64,000 nucleotides of DNA, from assembly GCF_004000925.1 (NCBI RefSeq), contig NZ_BIME01000005.1:62001-126000 (forward strand), written 5' to 3'. The DNA is from Paenibacillus illinoisensis NBRC 15959 (GTDB lineage: Bacteria; Bacillota; Bacilli; Paenibacillales; Paenibacillaceae). Below are positions 7,803 through 17,210 of the stretch, one piece after another (within the stretch, counting starts at the first letter, position 1; every line of letters begins with the position of its first letter). The notes beneath the pieces are model-generated. The model made no database searches. It was not told the origin of the DNA and worked only from the letters and a program-made list of their open reading frames with translations. The position numbers and the translations under genes are program-made.

Positions 7803-9704
7803 ATGAAAAATGTGCCCAAAGCTATCATCGTCCTATGGATCAGCCTGTTATTCATCATGTATTGGCCGCAGGGAGTAGGCGCGGCAGGTGTACAGGAAGA
7901 TAACAGTCCTGTCCCCATTACGACATGGGAAGTAAAATGGGGAAATGAACACGATCAGGGGTTTATCAGCGAAGTGGGAAGACCTGATGAAGTCTGGGAG
8001 CGGCAAGGGCTGGAGAAGCCGGATTACACTACGGTAAATCCTTCTACGGAGTCACTATGGACTCGCTTGACCATTCCGCAACTGAGTGAGGATAATTCTG
8101 CCATTCGTTTTGAAAATATTAAAGGTCAACATATTGTGATCTATCTTAAGGATCGCAAGGTGTATGAGAACTATCATTATAACTATGACAACAATGCGGC
8201 ACTGCTGCCCCTATCTATCGAAAATTCAGGTGAGCAGCTGTATATATGGACTGAAAATACCAACGGCCGACTCGGAATCTTCGGGACGGTGGAGGTAGGC
8301 AGATACACCAATCTGCAAGAGAGATATATTCATAATGGCTTGTTGGATGTCATCTTAGGGGCAACCTTTCTGTTTACAGCCATGACCATGCTCAGCTGCA
8401 CATTCTTCTTTGGCAAATTCCATAAGGGATTATGGATCTCACTATGTGTTGTCATGGGTTCCATCGGAACGATGATCATTACGTATTCACAATTTCTGTA
8501 TACGTTCTACCAGATTTACGGCGATCTGTACTCCATATTGTTCGATATGGCGATGCTGGCGGGAATGCCTGCACTATGTTATTTTTTCGAACAGATTATT
8601 GGGGCGGGGCCTTATGGGATCTTCACGAAGTTAAGAAAATTTCAGCTCGTGTATTCCGGTATTGCAATCATCGCACTGCTCGTGTATTTCATCTCGAGCG
8701 GTCAATGGGACGTACTTTATGTATTTCTGGTTCAAAAGGCAATCGGCGTCATTTTGGTAATCCTGCTGACATTACTGATGATAGGCACCATATCCCAGGC
8801 ACTAAGAAGAAACAAGGAAGCAATACTGCTGGCTGCAGGATACAGTACGTTTGCGCTCATCAGTGTAGCTGAGTTGTTATGGTACTACCAGCGGAATGGC
8901 ACGTATCATCTCATATGGTGGAAGTGGTCGATGGTTGCTTTTATCATAGCGCTTATTGCCATTCTGGGCAGTCGTTTTGCGGAGAAGCATAGACAGGTCA
9001 TTGAGTACTCCAAGGAACTGGAGCTGTTCAACAATGAATTGCAGCGATCCGAGAAGATGGAGATTATTAGTGAACTGGCCGCTTCAGTTGCACATGAAGT
9101 TCGCAATCCTCTACAGGTGACCAGAGGATTCCTACAGCTGATGACCGAACAGGAAGACAACAAAAACAAGGGGTATGTGCGAATTGCCCTTGAGGAGCTT
9201 GACCGAGCATCAGGGATCATTACGGACTTTCTGACGTTTGCCAAACCGGAATTCGATCATATTGCTTCTCTGAATATTGCTGATGAGTTTACGCATATAG
9301 AAGGGATTCTGGTGCCGATGGCCAATCTGGAGGGCGGCAAAATAACGACCGATATCCCGCCAGATCTCTGGATTCGAGGCAACTCTTCCAAGTTCAAACA
9401 GGCCTTTATTAATATTATTAAAAACAGTATTGAAGCTTTGCAGGGTCAAGGCCAGATTGATATATGGGCCTATGCCCAGGATGGAATGATTAAAGTACAC
9501 GTGAGGGATAATGGGGAAGGCATGGATGAGGAAGCTTTGGTCCGCCTGGGAGAGCCCTACTTCTCCAACAAGATCAAGGGAACAGGGCTTGGCATGATGG
9601 TAACCTTCCGAATTGTGGAAGCGATGCATGGCGAGATCTCATTTACAAGCACAAAAGGGGTAGGAACGGAAGCTGTCGTATCTTTTGCCGAGTTCGTCGA
9701 TTGA
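7803..9704 (+). CDS. Membrane sensor histidine kinase (7TM, HisKA type)
   Basis: The protein has 633 residues. A signal peptide (about 1-27) is followed by an extracellular domain (about 30-175), then seven hydrophobic helices (about 178-395), a short coiled coil, and a kinase core. The H-box is SVAHEVRNPLQ with His near residue 430, the N-box is NIIKNSIEAL, and the G-boxes are DNGEGMDEEAL and GTGLGMMV. The layout resembles 7TMR-DISM receptors joined to a sporulation-type HisKA kinase. No response regulator is adjacent, so it probably feeds an unlinked regulator or a phosphorelay. It converges on the NHLP peptide/isoprenoid-synthase pair, 81 bases away, so it might sense that product, but this is only positional inference. 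Confidence 0.85.
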   Translation: MKNVPKAIIVLWISLLFIMYWPQGVGAAGVQEDNSPVPITTWEVKWGNEHDQGFISEVGRPDEVWERQGLEKPDYTTVNPSTESLWTRLTIPQLSEDNSAIRFENIKGQHIVIYLKDRKVYENYHYNYDNNAALLPLSIENSGEQLYIWTENTNGRLGIFGTVEVGRYTNLQERYIHNGLLDVILGATFLFTAMTMLSCTFFFGKFHKGLWISLCVVMGSIGTMIITYSQFLYTFYQIYGDLYSILFDMAMLAGMPALCYFFEQIIGAGPYGIFTKLRKFQLVYSGIAIIALLVYFISSGQWDVLYVFLVQKAIGVILVILLTLLMIGTISQALRRNKEAILLAAGYSTFALISVAELLWYYQRNGTYHLIWWKWSMVAFIIALIAILGSRFAEKHRQVIEYSKELELFNNELQRSEKMEIISELAASVAHEVRNPLQVTRGFLQLMTEQEDNKNKGYVRIALEELDRASGIITDFLTFAKPEFDHIASLNIADEFTHIEGILVPMANLEGGKITTDIPPDLWIRGNSSKFKQAFINIIKNSIEALQGQGQIDIWAYAQDGMIKVHVRDNGEGMDEEALVRLGEPYFSNKIKGTGLGMMVTFRIVEAMHGEISFTSTKGVGTEAVVSFAEFVD

Positions 9705-9785
9705 CGGACTGGCAGAAGATAGACAGCTTTTTCGTTCTCTACCCCTTTACCTGTAATGTTGGCCCAGAGCCGTTAAGTTGGGTGT

Positions 9786-10028
9786 TTAGGTTCTCCAAGG
9801 TCCGCAATTCACGTCATAATTCACTTTGGAGGGATTGGGCGGAATGACAAGAACATAATCGTTCTGCTGTTCTTCTACTGTACGGATCTTGACGTTGTCC
9901 GGAATATCAATACCGAATGCATCGCGAAGTGCCTGTTTTGGATTGGAATGCAGCTGCTGTCTGAAATGTTCATCGGTCCATGCCTTTTCAATAATATCCT
10001 CATGCATTGTTCTCTCAGATACCATCAT
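9786..10028 (-). CDS. NHLP-leader RiPP precursor peptide
   Basis: The 80-residue peptide matches the nitrile-hydratase-like leader family (TIGR03793 style). DIIEKAWTDEHFRQQLHSNP and KQALRDAFGIDIPDNVKIRT are followed by a run ending VLVIPP at 59-64, where such leaders normally end. The last 16 residues (65-80, NPSKVNYDVNCGPWRT) would be the core, with Cys75 and Trp78. The gene lies 45 bases after a ComQ-like isoprenoid synthase-fold gene on the same strand. By analogy with ComQ-ComX, where the C-terminal Trp is prenylated, Trp78 (or Cys75) is the likely modification site. No lanthionine, YcaO or radical SAM enzyme and no exporter is adjacent. The leader call is firm; the chemistry is inference. 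Confidence 0.8.
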   Translation of the reverse strand: MMVSERTMHEDIIEKAWTDEHFRQQLHSNPKQALRDAFGIDIPDNVKIRTVEEQQNDYVLVIPPNPSKVNYDVNCGPWRT

Positions 10029-10073
10029 CGTTCAACAATCCCTTCTTAATATAGAATATGAACTGTCACAGTT

Positions 10074-11033
10074 TCATGACTTCCCTTGTGGGTTTAAGGC
10101 ATGTTCACTGATCCAGTAATGAAACCCGCCTTGATGAAGCATTTTTTTATGCTGCTTGATTGCCTCGACAGCTTGTACAAGTGTTTGGCATAAATGCGTA
10201 TTAAAGGACAAAAGGTGCGGAATTCCTGAGTTAGAAGATGCCAATATGTCATGATATCGGTAAGCAATGTCTACATAAGAGTTCATGATTGATGTGCTGT
10301 ACATATTATCCCGGATACGCTCGCTTAGCGGCTGTTCAGGATAAGTTAGTTGTAGAGCAGAAGAAATATGAGAAAGGAAACTATTATAATTTCCCTGCGC
10401 AGCATCTTGATCCATGTCATTGAAATCGTCTGTCATCTGGAGGGTCATGAGTGCGATGTTAACAGCAGAACATACAGCAACAATTCGGTCTTTTTGTTCA
10501 AGTAAAAGAAGAGCACCTGCAGCTCCAAGTTGAAGGGGAGCAGCCTTTTGGGTGATCAAAAGCGGGTTTTCTTTGAAGTAATCCAGCGACTTCTCGCCGT
10601 TAACACTAACAGCCCAGTCCGTTACATATTGTCTGAAATACGTCCAAAACAGGGAAGACGGGCTAAATAAATCCGAGTAGATACTTAAAGCATCCATGTA
10701 GTATAAATTACCCAAGGATAACTTCAAGGTGCTGTCGTCAGGACGTTCATCCATCACTTCATCCTGATTGAGAAAATACAACATATGAATTAGACAGGCC
10801 GTGCTTAACTTGTGTGCAGTCTGTGGGGGGAGTCCGTCTGAAATCTGCATCCAGAGCGGAATAATGTAGCCAATATAGCTGTGACCTGAATCGCGCAACA
10901 GGGGATTAATTGAGTGAAGTTGTTTCAGTGCATGTTCTGACAGGGATTCAGGATAGTTCTGAACCAGCTGCTCGGCAGCAGCGAACACCACCTCCAAATC
11001 GGATCTAAACGGATCAAGCCATTCTCTCCGCAT
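10074..11033 (-). CDS. ComQ-like class I isoprenoid synthase-fold protein
   Basis: The 319-residue, mostly helical protein has two Asp-rich motifs with the spacing of polyprenyl synthases. The first is DEVMD (residues 91-95, in FLNQDEVMDERPDD). The second is a textbook DDxxD, DDFND (202-206, in LQMTDDFNDMDQD). Such motifs bind Mg-diphosphate, so it should use a prenyl diphosphate. Size and order before a small peptide gene resemble ComQ, which prenylates ComX pheromone. I chose the ATG at 11033, with GGGAAGGG 12 bases before, over the upstream TTG at 11057. The same ribosome-site style precedes the downstream precursor gene, and the two form an operon. It could instead make a free terpenoid. 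Confidence 0.7.
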   Translation of the reverse strand: MRREWLDPFRSDLEVVFAAAEQLVQNYPESLSEHALKQLHSINPLLRDSGHSYIGYIIPLWMQISDGLPPQTAHKLSTACLIHMLYFLNQDEVMDERPDDSTLKLSLGNLYYMDALSIYSDLFSPSSLFWTYFRQYVTDWAVSVNGEKSLDYFKENPLLITQKAAPLQLGAAGALLLLEQKDRIVAVCSAVNIALMTLQMTDDFNDMDQDAAQGNYNSFLSHISSALQLTYPEQPLSERIRDNMYSTSIMNSYVDIAYRYHDILASSNSGIPHLLSFNTHLCQTLVQAVEAIKQHKKMLHQGGFHYWISEHALNPQGKS

Positions 11034-11258
11034 CGTTTGTTTACGCCCTTCCCGCAATAAAATAATTAAGGACTATTCGACTAGATCATGGAGTTATACC
11101 CAGTATAGCGGATATGAATTGAAAAAAATAGGATCTTTTGTGATGAATTGTGAAATATTTGATGACTTTTTGTATTTTTATGGGATAAAAACGGGTGGAT
11201 TAGGCTCAAACTAGGTGTAGACCACAGTATTTCGACATACGAAAGGCGGAAAATAAAT

Positions 11259-11990
11259 ATGAAGCACCTATGGAAAACATGGCTTGTAAGCAGTTTGGCA
11301 GCCATGCTCATATTAGCAGCAACGGGAAATGCTGCCTCAGCCAGTGCGGCAGAAAAGCCTGACAGCACCGCAATGACAACTCCGGCAGCTTCCCAGCTTG
11401 ACAAACAACCATGTATGCAGGCAAGCCATGGATTATTTATGATTGGTGAAACAGCCGATCTGCTCGGCATTGGACTCCGAGATCTGAAGGAGCAGATGGA
11501 GCTAGGCAAGACATTGAGCCAGATTGCCAAGGAGCGCAAAGGTCTAAGCGAAGAGCAGCTGTTACAGAAGCTCAAACCATCCCTTGTGAAACGTCTGGAT
11601 CAAGCTGCTGCAGAAGGCTGCCTAACCAAGGAGCAGGTCTCGGCAGCCAAGGCTGGCATGGATGAAAAGTTGAAAAAGGTGATCAATACTCCCCTCAGAG
11701 AGCTGCGTAGGGAGTTTGCAGGTCATGGTAGAAAACATGCTTCCTTGAACCACAAGGCGATTGCTCAATTTATCGGCATTACGCCGGAACAGCTTCATGA
11801 GCAGTTGAAAAGTGGAAAGTCTCTTGCTGAAGTTGCTAAAGCACATGGAATTAGTGAAACACAGCTTATTGACAAGCTGAAGGAGCAATTAACAGGGGAT
11901 TTGCAGCGGCTCGTGAACCATAAGGGCGGGGCACATCCGATTCCACGGGAGCATGCACCGGGGCACCCGGCTTCGACCGAGTCAGATTAA
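11259..11990 (+). CDS. Secreted protein with two related helical repeats
   Basis: The 243-residue protein has a signal peptide (MKHLWKTWLVSSLAAMLILA, cut near ASASA). Two related units follow: LLGIGLRDLKEQMELGKTLS about residue 68 and FIGITPEQLHEQLKSGKSLA about 170, each followed by an IAKERKGLSEEQL- or VAKAHGISETQL-type helix. Such units recur in secreted proteins of Bacilli and actinomycetes. The function is unknown. AAAGGCGG precedes the ATG and a GC-rich terminator follows. Confidence 0.65.
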   Translation: MKHLWKTWLVSSLAAMLILAATGNAASASAAEKPDSTAMTTPAASQLDKQPCMQASHGLFMIGETADLLGIGLRDLKEQMELGKTLSQIAKERKGLSEEQLLQKLKPSLVKRLDQAAAEGCLTKEQVSAAKAGMDEKLKKVINTPLRELRREFAGHGRKHASLNHKAIAQFIGITPEQLHEQLKSGKSLAEVAKAHGISETQLIDKLKEQLTGDLQRLVNHKGGAHPIPREHAPGHPASTESD

Positions 11991-12002
11991 TGTATGTATA
12001 TG

Positions 12003-12043
12003 CAGGGCGCCTGGTCTTCCTCGGAAGACAGGCGCCCTGTTTC
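12003..12043 (+). terminator. Terminator of the repeat protein gene
   Basis: An 11-bp GC-rich stem (CAGGGCGCCTG/CAGGCGCCCTG) with an inner GTCTTCC/GGAAGAC pair is followed by a short T run. Confidence 0.85.
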
Positions 12044-12109
12044 TCGTCAACATAGGTGTATAACGAGGTTGACTGAGGTTTACTTTTACTAGCTAAGTGA
12101 TCAGCTCTT

Positions 12110-13366
12110 CTAGCTTGTTTCGGAAGAATGGCCTGCACTTGCACTCAGCGGTGTAACTGATCCGGCTTTAAGCCGAGGCTCTACAGGATCGGAGCTTTGA
12201 ACAGACGAGTTTCGGCTCCGCTTACGCTGTAAACCAACCGTATACCGGGAACCTGGTAACCGGGATAGTCCATAGCTAATGGCCAGCGCTGTGGCAGTTG
12301 TCACCAGAAATGACAGCAAGGTTACGGGCAGATGCCAGCCGCCAAGCTGGAGTGGTCTGGTGAAGTAGGCGATCGCATAAATAATCAGAGCATGCACAAG
12401 ATATCCCCCGAACGAATAGCGGCCGATCCAGGTGAGCGCGCCCAGAAACTTCGTTGTTTTACCTCGTAATAGGACAAGGAATCCATATAACATGAACATC
12501 TGCGCCATAATAATAATGAACGTTGTCGGCTTCAGATATGTCGATATATTAAGATTAACAACATCCCCAGAACCTCTGAGCACATCGTAACCCAGCCAGA
12601 AGTACATGCCAATGAAAAGACTGATCATCCATGGGAGTGCACGAATGGTCCAGTTTCTCCAAGTGTCTACAGCCCAAGCGCAAACTGCCCCAAGTAAAAA
12701 GTAGAACCAGTACATCACCCAGGAATAGGAACGATACTCCAGCAATGTCGACCAGGGCTTCGCAAGTGCCGCTGTCCAGCTGGCCATGTCGTAATAGGAC
12801 CACTTCATCAGCAAGCTATACATTCCCGCTGCAAGCAGAACAAGCAATAGAACGGAATGCATGCGCGTTATTCTGGTGATTTTGGTAAGCTGGCTGTTCA
12901 CGAATTGAACCCCGAGCCGGAACAAGGGAAATAACACATAAAACTGAAAAATCATGATGACAAACCAGAGATGATATCCTGTCTGAGGGATGAAAAGCTC
13001 GCGGATTAGGCTGCGTACATCAGGCGTGCCCGAGAGCCAAAATGCAGGTGTGAACATGCGAACAGACAGCCAGTAGATCAGTGTCCAGAGAACAAAAGGA
13101 ACATAAATATCACCAAATCGTTTTCGGATAAATGGACGGTATTCCGGCTTGACCTGACGATGATGATAAAAAAGCATCACACCGGACAAAAAGACAAAGG
13201 TCGGCGTTCCGAACCGGGTGAGATGATAGATCATGGTCAGCATGACGGAATCCGGCTGTTCAATATCTGAACGATAGATGTATTCCGCAATATTATGCTG
13301 CATGACGATGGCGAGAAACGCGATCCCGCGCAGCTGCGTCCACTCTTCTATACGCGGTTTACCCAA
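12110..13366 (-). CDS. Acyltransferase 3 family membrane protein
   Basis: The protein of 418 residues has about ten membrane helices. It opens LGKPRIEEWTQLRGIAFLAI and then VMQHNIAEYI, the RGIA...H pattern of acyltransferase 3 proteins (OatA/WecH/NolL type) whose His is needed for O-acetylation. GYHLWFVIMIFQFYVLFPLF is another family hallmark. It probably acetylates a surface polysaccharide or a secreted glycan. The TTG at 13366 is chosen because AAGGAGG stands nine bases before it. The upstream ATG at 13399 has no such site. The neighbouring LCP and BcrC-type genes also act on the cell envelope. Confidence 0.8.
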   Translation of the reverse strand: MGKPRIEEWTQLRGIAFLAIVMQHNIAEYIYRSDIEQPDSVMLTMIYHLTRFGTPTFVFLSGVMLFYHHRQVKPEYRPFIRKRFGDIYVPFVLWTLIYWLSVRMFTPAFWLSGTPDVRSLIRELFIPQTGYHLWFVIMIFQFYVLFPLFRLGVQFVNSQLTKITRITRMHSVLLLVLLAAGMYSLLMKWSYYDMASWTAALAKPWSTLLEYRSYSWVMYWFYFLLGAVCAWAVDTWRNWTIRALPWMISLFIGMYFWLGYDVLRGSGDVVNLNISTYLKPTTFIIIMAQMFMLYGFLVLLRGKTTKFLGALTWIGRYSFGGYLVHALIIYAIAYFTRPLQLGGWHLPVTLLSFLVTTATALAISYGLSRLPGSRYTVGLQRKRSRNSSVQSSDPVEPRLKAGSVTPLSASAGHSSETS

Positions 13367-13450
13367 GATGGCCCGCCTCCTTCCAATACACAACATCATT
13401 AAAGGGTACTATCTCAACATTAAGAGGAGATTAAATGGTGAAAAAAGGAT

Positions 13451-13480
13451 AAAAAAACGGCGGTCCAAAAGGCCGCCGCT
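13451..13480 (-). terminator. Terminator of the LCP gene
   Basis: CGGCGG pairs with CCGCCG, followed on the minus strand by seven T. It lies just past the LCP stop codon. Confidence 0.85.
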
Positions 13481-13487
13481 TTTCTAT

Positions 13488-14465
13488 TTATCGTTGCTCT
13501 GCCTGAGCATCTTCCTCGAACAGATTTTGAATGAATGCCTGGAGTTTATTTTTGTCCACGCCCAGAACCTGGGCAGAACCTGCAAGCTCGTTGGTTAACA
13601 ATTTATTAGGTGGAATCTGCTGTTTGTCCACTTCATTGACATTAATATCAAACCCGAGCGAGGCCAGCTTCAGCATCTGCGTAGGGCTGAGGTCTGTTTC
13701 GATATAAGGGGCAACCGCCTCCAGGATCTCTGGAATTTTGAAGAGGGAGGTAGTGCTTTGCAGCTTCTTGGCAAGCTCGGTCATGAAAATTCGCTGCCGT
13801 TCGGTGCGCGTGAAGTCCGATGTGGCATCATGCCGAAAACGAACATATTGGAGAGCCGTTTTCCCGTCCATGTGCTGAAGTCCTTTTTTGAGATCAATGT
13901 CATACATATGTTTGTCAGCTTTACTGGTGTAGTACATGTCTTTTTCCACATCAATATCAATGCCGCCTACGGCATCGACAAGAGCCATAAAGCCGATGAA
14001 GTCCGTGTATACGTAATGCTGAATCGGAATGCCGAGCAGATTGCTTACCGTTTGTTTGGTCAATTCAGCGCCTCCGTATGAAAAAGCTGCGTTAAGCCGG
14101 CTTTTGCCATGTCCGGGTATTTCCACATATGTATCTCGCAGGACAGAGAATAAATGCGCTCGTTTGGACACCGGATCAATGGAAGCCACCATGACCGAAT
14201 CGGAGCGCCCGGCATCATCACCTCTGGAGTCACCCCCGAGAAGCAGGATGTTTACGCGTTCCTTGCCTTCCCACTTGGGAATTGGTGTTGTTGTAGTGTC
14301 CGTACCAAGGTCTGTCTGAGGATTGGATGTAGACGATGAGGAAGTACCTGAAGCGATTGAGATGCTATTGGCAAAATGTACAATGGAATATCCGTAATAT
14401 ACGAGGACACCTGTTACGGCAAGTGCCAGGGTTAGGGTTGTCCCCCATAACCATTTTTTAAGCAT
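13488..14465 (-). CDS. LytR-CpsA-Psr (LCP) family cell-wall ligase
   Basis: The 325-residue protein has a short cytoplasmic start (MLKKWLWG), one membrane helix (about 7-29), a Ser/Thr-rich linker, and an extracellular LCP domain. Signature stretches are NILLLGGDSRGDDAGRSDS, VLRDTYVEIPGHGKSRLNAA and DAVGGIDIDV, with Asp and Arg residues for pyrophosphate-lipid binding. These enzymes attach teichoic acids or capsule polymers to peptidoglycan. An upstream open frame to 14570 is not used, since AAAGGTGAAGATT precedes the ATG at 14465. It is followed by a strong terminator. Confidence 0.9.
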   Translation of the reverse strand: MLKKWLWGTTLTLALAVTGVLVYYGYSIVHFANSISIASGTSSSSTSNPQTDLGTDTTTTPIPKWEGKERVNILLLGGDSRGDDAGRSDSVMVASIDPVSKRAHLFSVLRDTYVEIPGHGKSRLNAAFSYGGAELTKQTVSNLLGIPIQHYVYTDFIGFMALVDAVGGIDIDVEKDMYYTSKADKHMYDIDLKKGLQHMDGKTALQYVRFRHDATSDFTRTERQRIFMTELAKKLQSTTSLFKIPEILEAVAPYIETDLSPTQMLKLASLGFDINVNEVDKQQIPPNKLLTNELAGSAQVLGVDKNKLQAFIQNLFEEDAQAEQR

Positions 14466-14573
14466 AATCTTCACCTTTCTATTGTTGAACTGATATGTAA
14501 CCCAGACTATTTTAACAAAAAGTAAGGAAAATGTCCCCTTTGATTTCGAATATTCGGTCATCGGTTGCATTGT

Positions 14574-14601
14574 TTGACAAATCGTTGGTCGGTATTATAG
14601 T
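14574..14601 (+). promoter_or_regulatory. Sigma-A-like promoter of the BcrC-type gene
   Basis: TTGACA and TATAGT are separated by 16 bases, starting 61 bases before the first ATG of the phosphatase gene. Confidence 0.6.
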
Positions 14602-14634
14602 GTAAAAACGAATCACGTTTTATGTCATGGAGGT

Positions 14635-15198
14635 ATGAACGCAATTATGAATCAATCTGTTTTTAACTGGATCAACCAATTTGCGGACCGGGTACCGCTT
14701 CTGGACTGGTTTATGATCACTTCAGCAGAATATGCCGTGTGGATTATGATTGCCCTTCTGGTTATTGTCTGGTTCCTGGGTAATCCGGCCAAGCAGCGTA
14801 TTGTCTTTTATGCATGTGTAGCATCTATTGTGGCTCTTGTTCTTGCCAAATGGGGCATTTCTCCAGCCGTTGGTCATCCAAGACCCTTTGTGGAAGGGAA
14901 TGTACATCAGCTGGTGCCGCATGTACCGGATCCATCTTTTCCAAGCAAGCATGCTTCATTTGTCTTTGCCCTTGCTGCCGCTTCATTTTTCATCGGACGT
15001 CGTTTCGGATGGTGGATGCTGCTGCTTGCCGTGCTGACTGGGGTATCGCGTGTATATGTAGGTGTGCATTATCCGGGAGATATTCTTGGCGGATTTATTC
15101 TGGGCAGTCTGGTCAGTGTCATTCTGATCGCGACGCGTAACTATACGAAGTCGGTTCCTGATTTCTTTATCCATATCCATCGGAGAGTTTTCCGTTAG
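14635..15198 (+). CDS. bcrC: Undecaprenyl-diphosphatase, BcrC type (PAP2)
   Basis: The 187-residue membrane protein has the three PAP2 phosphatase motifs: KWGISPAVGHPRPF, PSFPSKHASF and SRVYVGVHYPGD, with catalytic His in the second and third. Size and order match BcrC, which recycles undecaprenyl diphosphate on the outer face and gives bacitracin tolerance. GGAGG is only a base from the first ATG, so translation may begin at the ATG at 14647. A sigma-A-like promoter lies upstream and a terminator downstream. Confidence 0.85.
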   Translation: MNAIMNQSVFNWINQFADRVPLLDWFMITSAEYAVWIMIALLVIVWFLGNPAKQRIVFYACVASIVALVLAKWGISPAVGHPRPFVEGNVHQLVPHVPDPSFPSKHASFVFALAAASFFIGRRFGWWMLLLAVLTGVSRVYVGVHYPGDILGGFILGSLVSVILIATRNYTKSVPDFFIHIHRRVFR

Positions 15199-15245
15199 AA
15201 TAGCGCTTATGATGTGGGGACAAGGATTGGGGGATATATACTTTG

Positions 15246-15293
15246 AAGTCTTGAGTTTTGGCTGTGCCAAAGACTTGAGGCTTTTTTGTTTTT
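15246..15293 (+). terminator. Terminator of the BcrC-type gene
   Basis: AAGTC/GACTT and TTGGC/GCCAA pair, followed by TTTTTTGTTTTT. Confidence 0.8.
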
Positions 15294-15411
15294 AGGACGA
15301 AGTTACATGAAATTGATGAAAATTAAATTTGGAATATCTACAATTCATGTCGATAGATGTCGATATACTATTCATACGTATTGGTTTATGGCCAAGTTGG
15401 GAGTGGGGAAT

Positions 15412-17148
15412 ATGAAAAGCACGCGGGGAAACGCGTTGGGGAAATTGAAGTTGACGATTCGCATGAAATTGTTGACGGGATTTATGATTGTAGTCGCATT
15501 GCTTGCCTTCGTAAGCAGCTATGCCTTGATTCAGATCTATGATATGTCCAATACTTCTGAAGAGATCGATCAGACGTGGATGCCGAGCGTCAGTCTGTTG
15601 GGCATGATGAATGGCGACGTCTCGGATGTGGAGCGTCTGGCTCTTGCAGTCATTGTCGAGACGGATGAAAGTGAAATCGCGAAGATGAATGAGGCTTTGG
15701 AGCAGCTGCAAGTCAAGATTGAGGATGAGAGCAAACAGCTGCTTGACCTTGTTAAGGGCAGTGACGAAGCAATGGCACTGTATGATACGTTCAGCACCAA
15801 CTATGATGCCTATTTGGCCAAAATGCCTGCTTTTATCGAGCTGGGCATGGCTAACAACTATGTTGAAGCCAGCAGGCTGCATAATGAAGCATATCCGCTG
15901 TGGTTCACAGCCAATGATACCATTGCTCAGCTGATTACGATGAGTAATGAATTAGCAGGGCAAGCCACAGCTGATTCATTGAACGAAGCAAACAGAGCAT
16001 TTATCATTATTTTGGTGGTAACAATTATTGCTTTCCTGATTGCACTCTTTATTGCTTTCTTCATTGCAAGCATCATTTCGAGACCTATTCAGAAGATGAA
16101 CGAATCGGCGATGCTAATTGCAAACGGTGATCTAACGGGCGAAACGATCACGCTGAAAAACAAGGATGAGCTTGGCACGCTGGCTGCTTCCTTCAATACC
16201 ATGACGGGCAACTTACGTGCAATGATTCAGTCCGTTTCCGTGACTTCCGAGCAGGTAGCTGCTTCTTCCGAAGAACTGCTGGCGAGTGCCGAGCAAAATA
16301 CGCAAGCATCGGAGCAAATATCCGCAACTGTGGAGCAGCTGGCTGTGGGCACATCTGACCAGGTGAATATTGTGAAACGTTCTTCCCAGGCGATGAGCGA
16401 AATGGCCATTGGTTCAGAGCAGATTGCAGAGCTTGCTCAGAGCGTATCCGTATCGGCTGTAGATGCAGCGAATCAATCGGCTGAAGGGAATATGATTATC
16501 CAGCAGGCTGTGGATCAAATGGGATCGGTGCGTACGTCCATTGCTTCACTTACAGAGCTCGTAACCGGGCTTGGAGAACGTTCTGCAGAGATTGGCAGCA
16601 TCACGGAGGTCATCAACAATATCGCCCGTCAAACCAACCTTCTCGCATTGAATGCTGCGATTGAGGCCGCACGTGCAGGGGAGCACGGACGAGGTTTCGC
16701 CGTTGTTGCCGGAGAAGTTCGTAAATTGGCCGAAGAATCATCGGAGTCCGCACAGAAAATTACGGACCTGGTGCAGCTCATTCAGAATGACACGAACCAT
16801 GCGGTACAGGCAGTAAAAGTGAACAGCAGTGAAACAGAAGCCGGAATAGAGATGGTAACTGCGGCAGGACAAGCCTTTGAGCAAATCTCAGAAGCAGTGA
16901 ACAAGGTCGCTGGTGAAATTCAGGAAGTATCTGCCGGATCCGAAGAAATGTCAGCAAGTACGGATGAAGTGGTTCGATATGTGGATCAAATCTCGAATAT
17001 TGCTGAAGAAGCATCAGGCGGGGTACACAATGTATCTGCAGCAACTGAAGAACAGCTGGCTTCCATGGAAGAGATTGCGTCATCGGCTGGTTCTCTCTCC
17101 AAAATGGCAGAAGAATTGCAAGAACAGATCAACAAATTCAAAGTATAG
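15412..17148 (+). CDS. Methyl-accepting chemotaxis protein
   Basis: The 578-residue receptor has a first membrane helix (about 18-41), a four-helix-bundle periplasmic-type sensor (about 42-190), a second helix (about 193-215), a HAMP domain ([18 protein letters not shown]) and a long signalling coiled coil. The conserved hairpin tip reads [20 protein letters not shown]. No C-terminal NWETF-type tether is seen. The ligand is unknown. The frame is open upstream to 15286, but the ATG at 15412 has GGGAGTGGGGAAT before it and gives the usual short N-terminus. Confidence 0.9.
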   Translation: MKSTRGNALGKLKLTIRMKLLTGFMIVVALLAFVSSYALIQIYDMSNTSEEIDQTWMPSVSLLGMMNGDVSDVERLALAVIVETDESEIAKMNEALEQLQVKIEDESKQLLDLVKGSDEAMALYDTFSTNYDAYLAKMPAFIELGMANNYVEASRLHNEAYPLWFTANDTIAQLITMSNELAGQATADSLNEANRAFIIILVVTIIAFLIALFIAFFIASIISRPIQKMNESAMLIANGDLTGETITLKNKDELGTLAASFNTMTGNLRAMIQSVSVTSEQVAASSEELLASAEQNTQASEQISATVEQLAVGTSDQVNIVKRSSQAMSEMAIGSEQIAELAQSVSVSAVDAANQSAEGNMIIQQAVDQMGSVRTSIASLTELVTGLGERSAEIGSITEVINNIARQTNLLALNAAIEAARAGEHGRGFAVVAGEVRKLAEESSESAQKITDLVQLIQNDTNHAVQAVKVNSSETEAGIEMVTAAGQAFEQISEAVNKVAGEIQEVSAGSEEMSASTDEVVRYVDQISNIAEEASGGVHNVSAATEEQLASMEEIASSAGSLSKMAEELQEQINKFKV

Positions 17149-17158
17149 AAAATATCAG

Positions 17159-17210
17159 AGACGGTTACTTCATGCGCGCAGACCTGCGTCATGAGTGACC
17201 GTCTTTTTTT
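17159..17210 (+). terminator. Terminator of the chemoreceptor gene
   Basis: AGACGGT pairs with ACCGTCT, with further pairing inside, followed by seven T. Confidence 0.85.
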
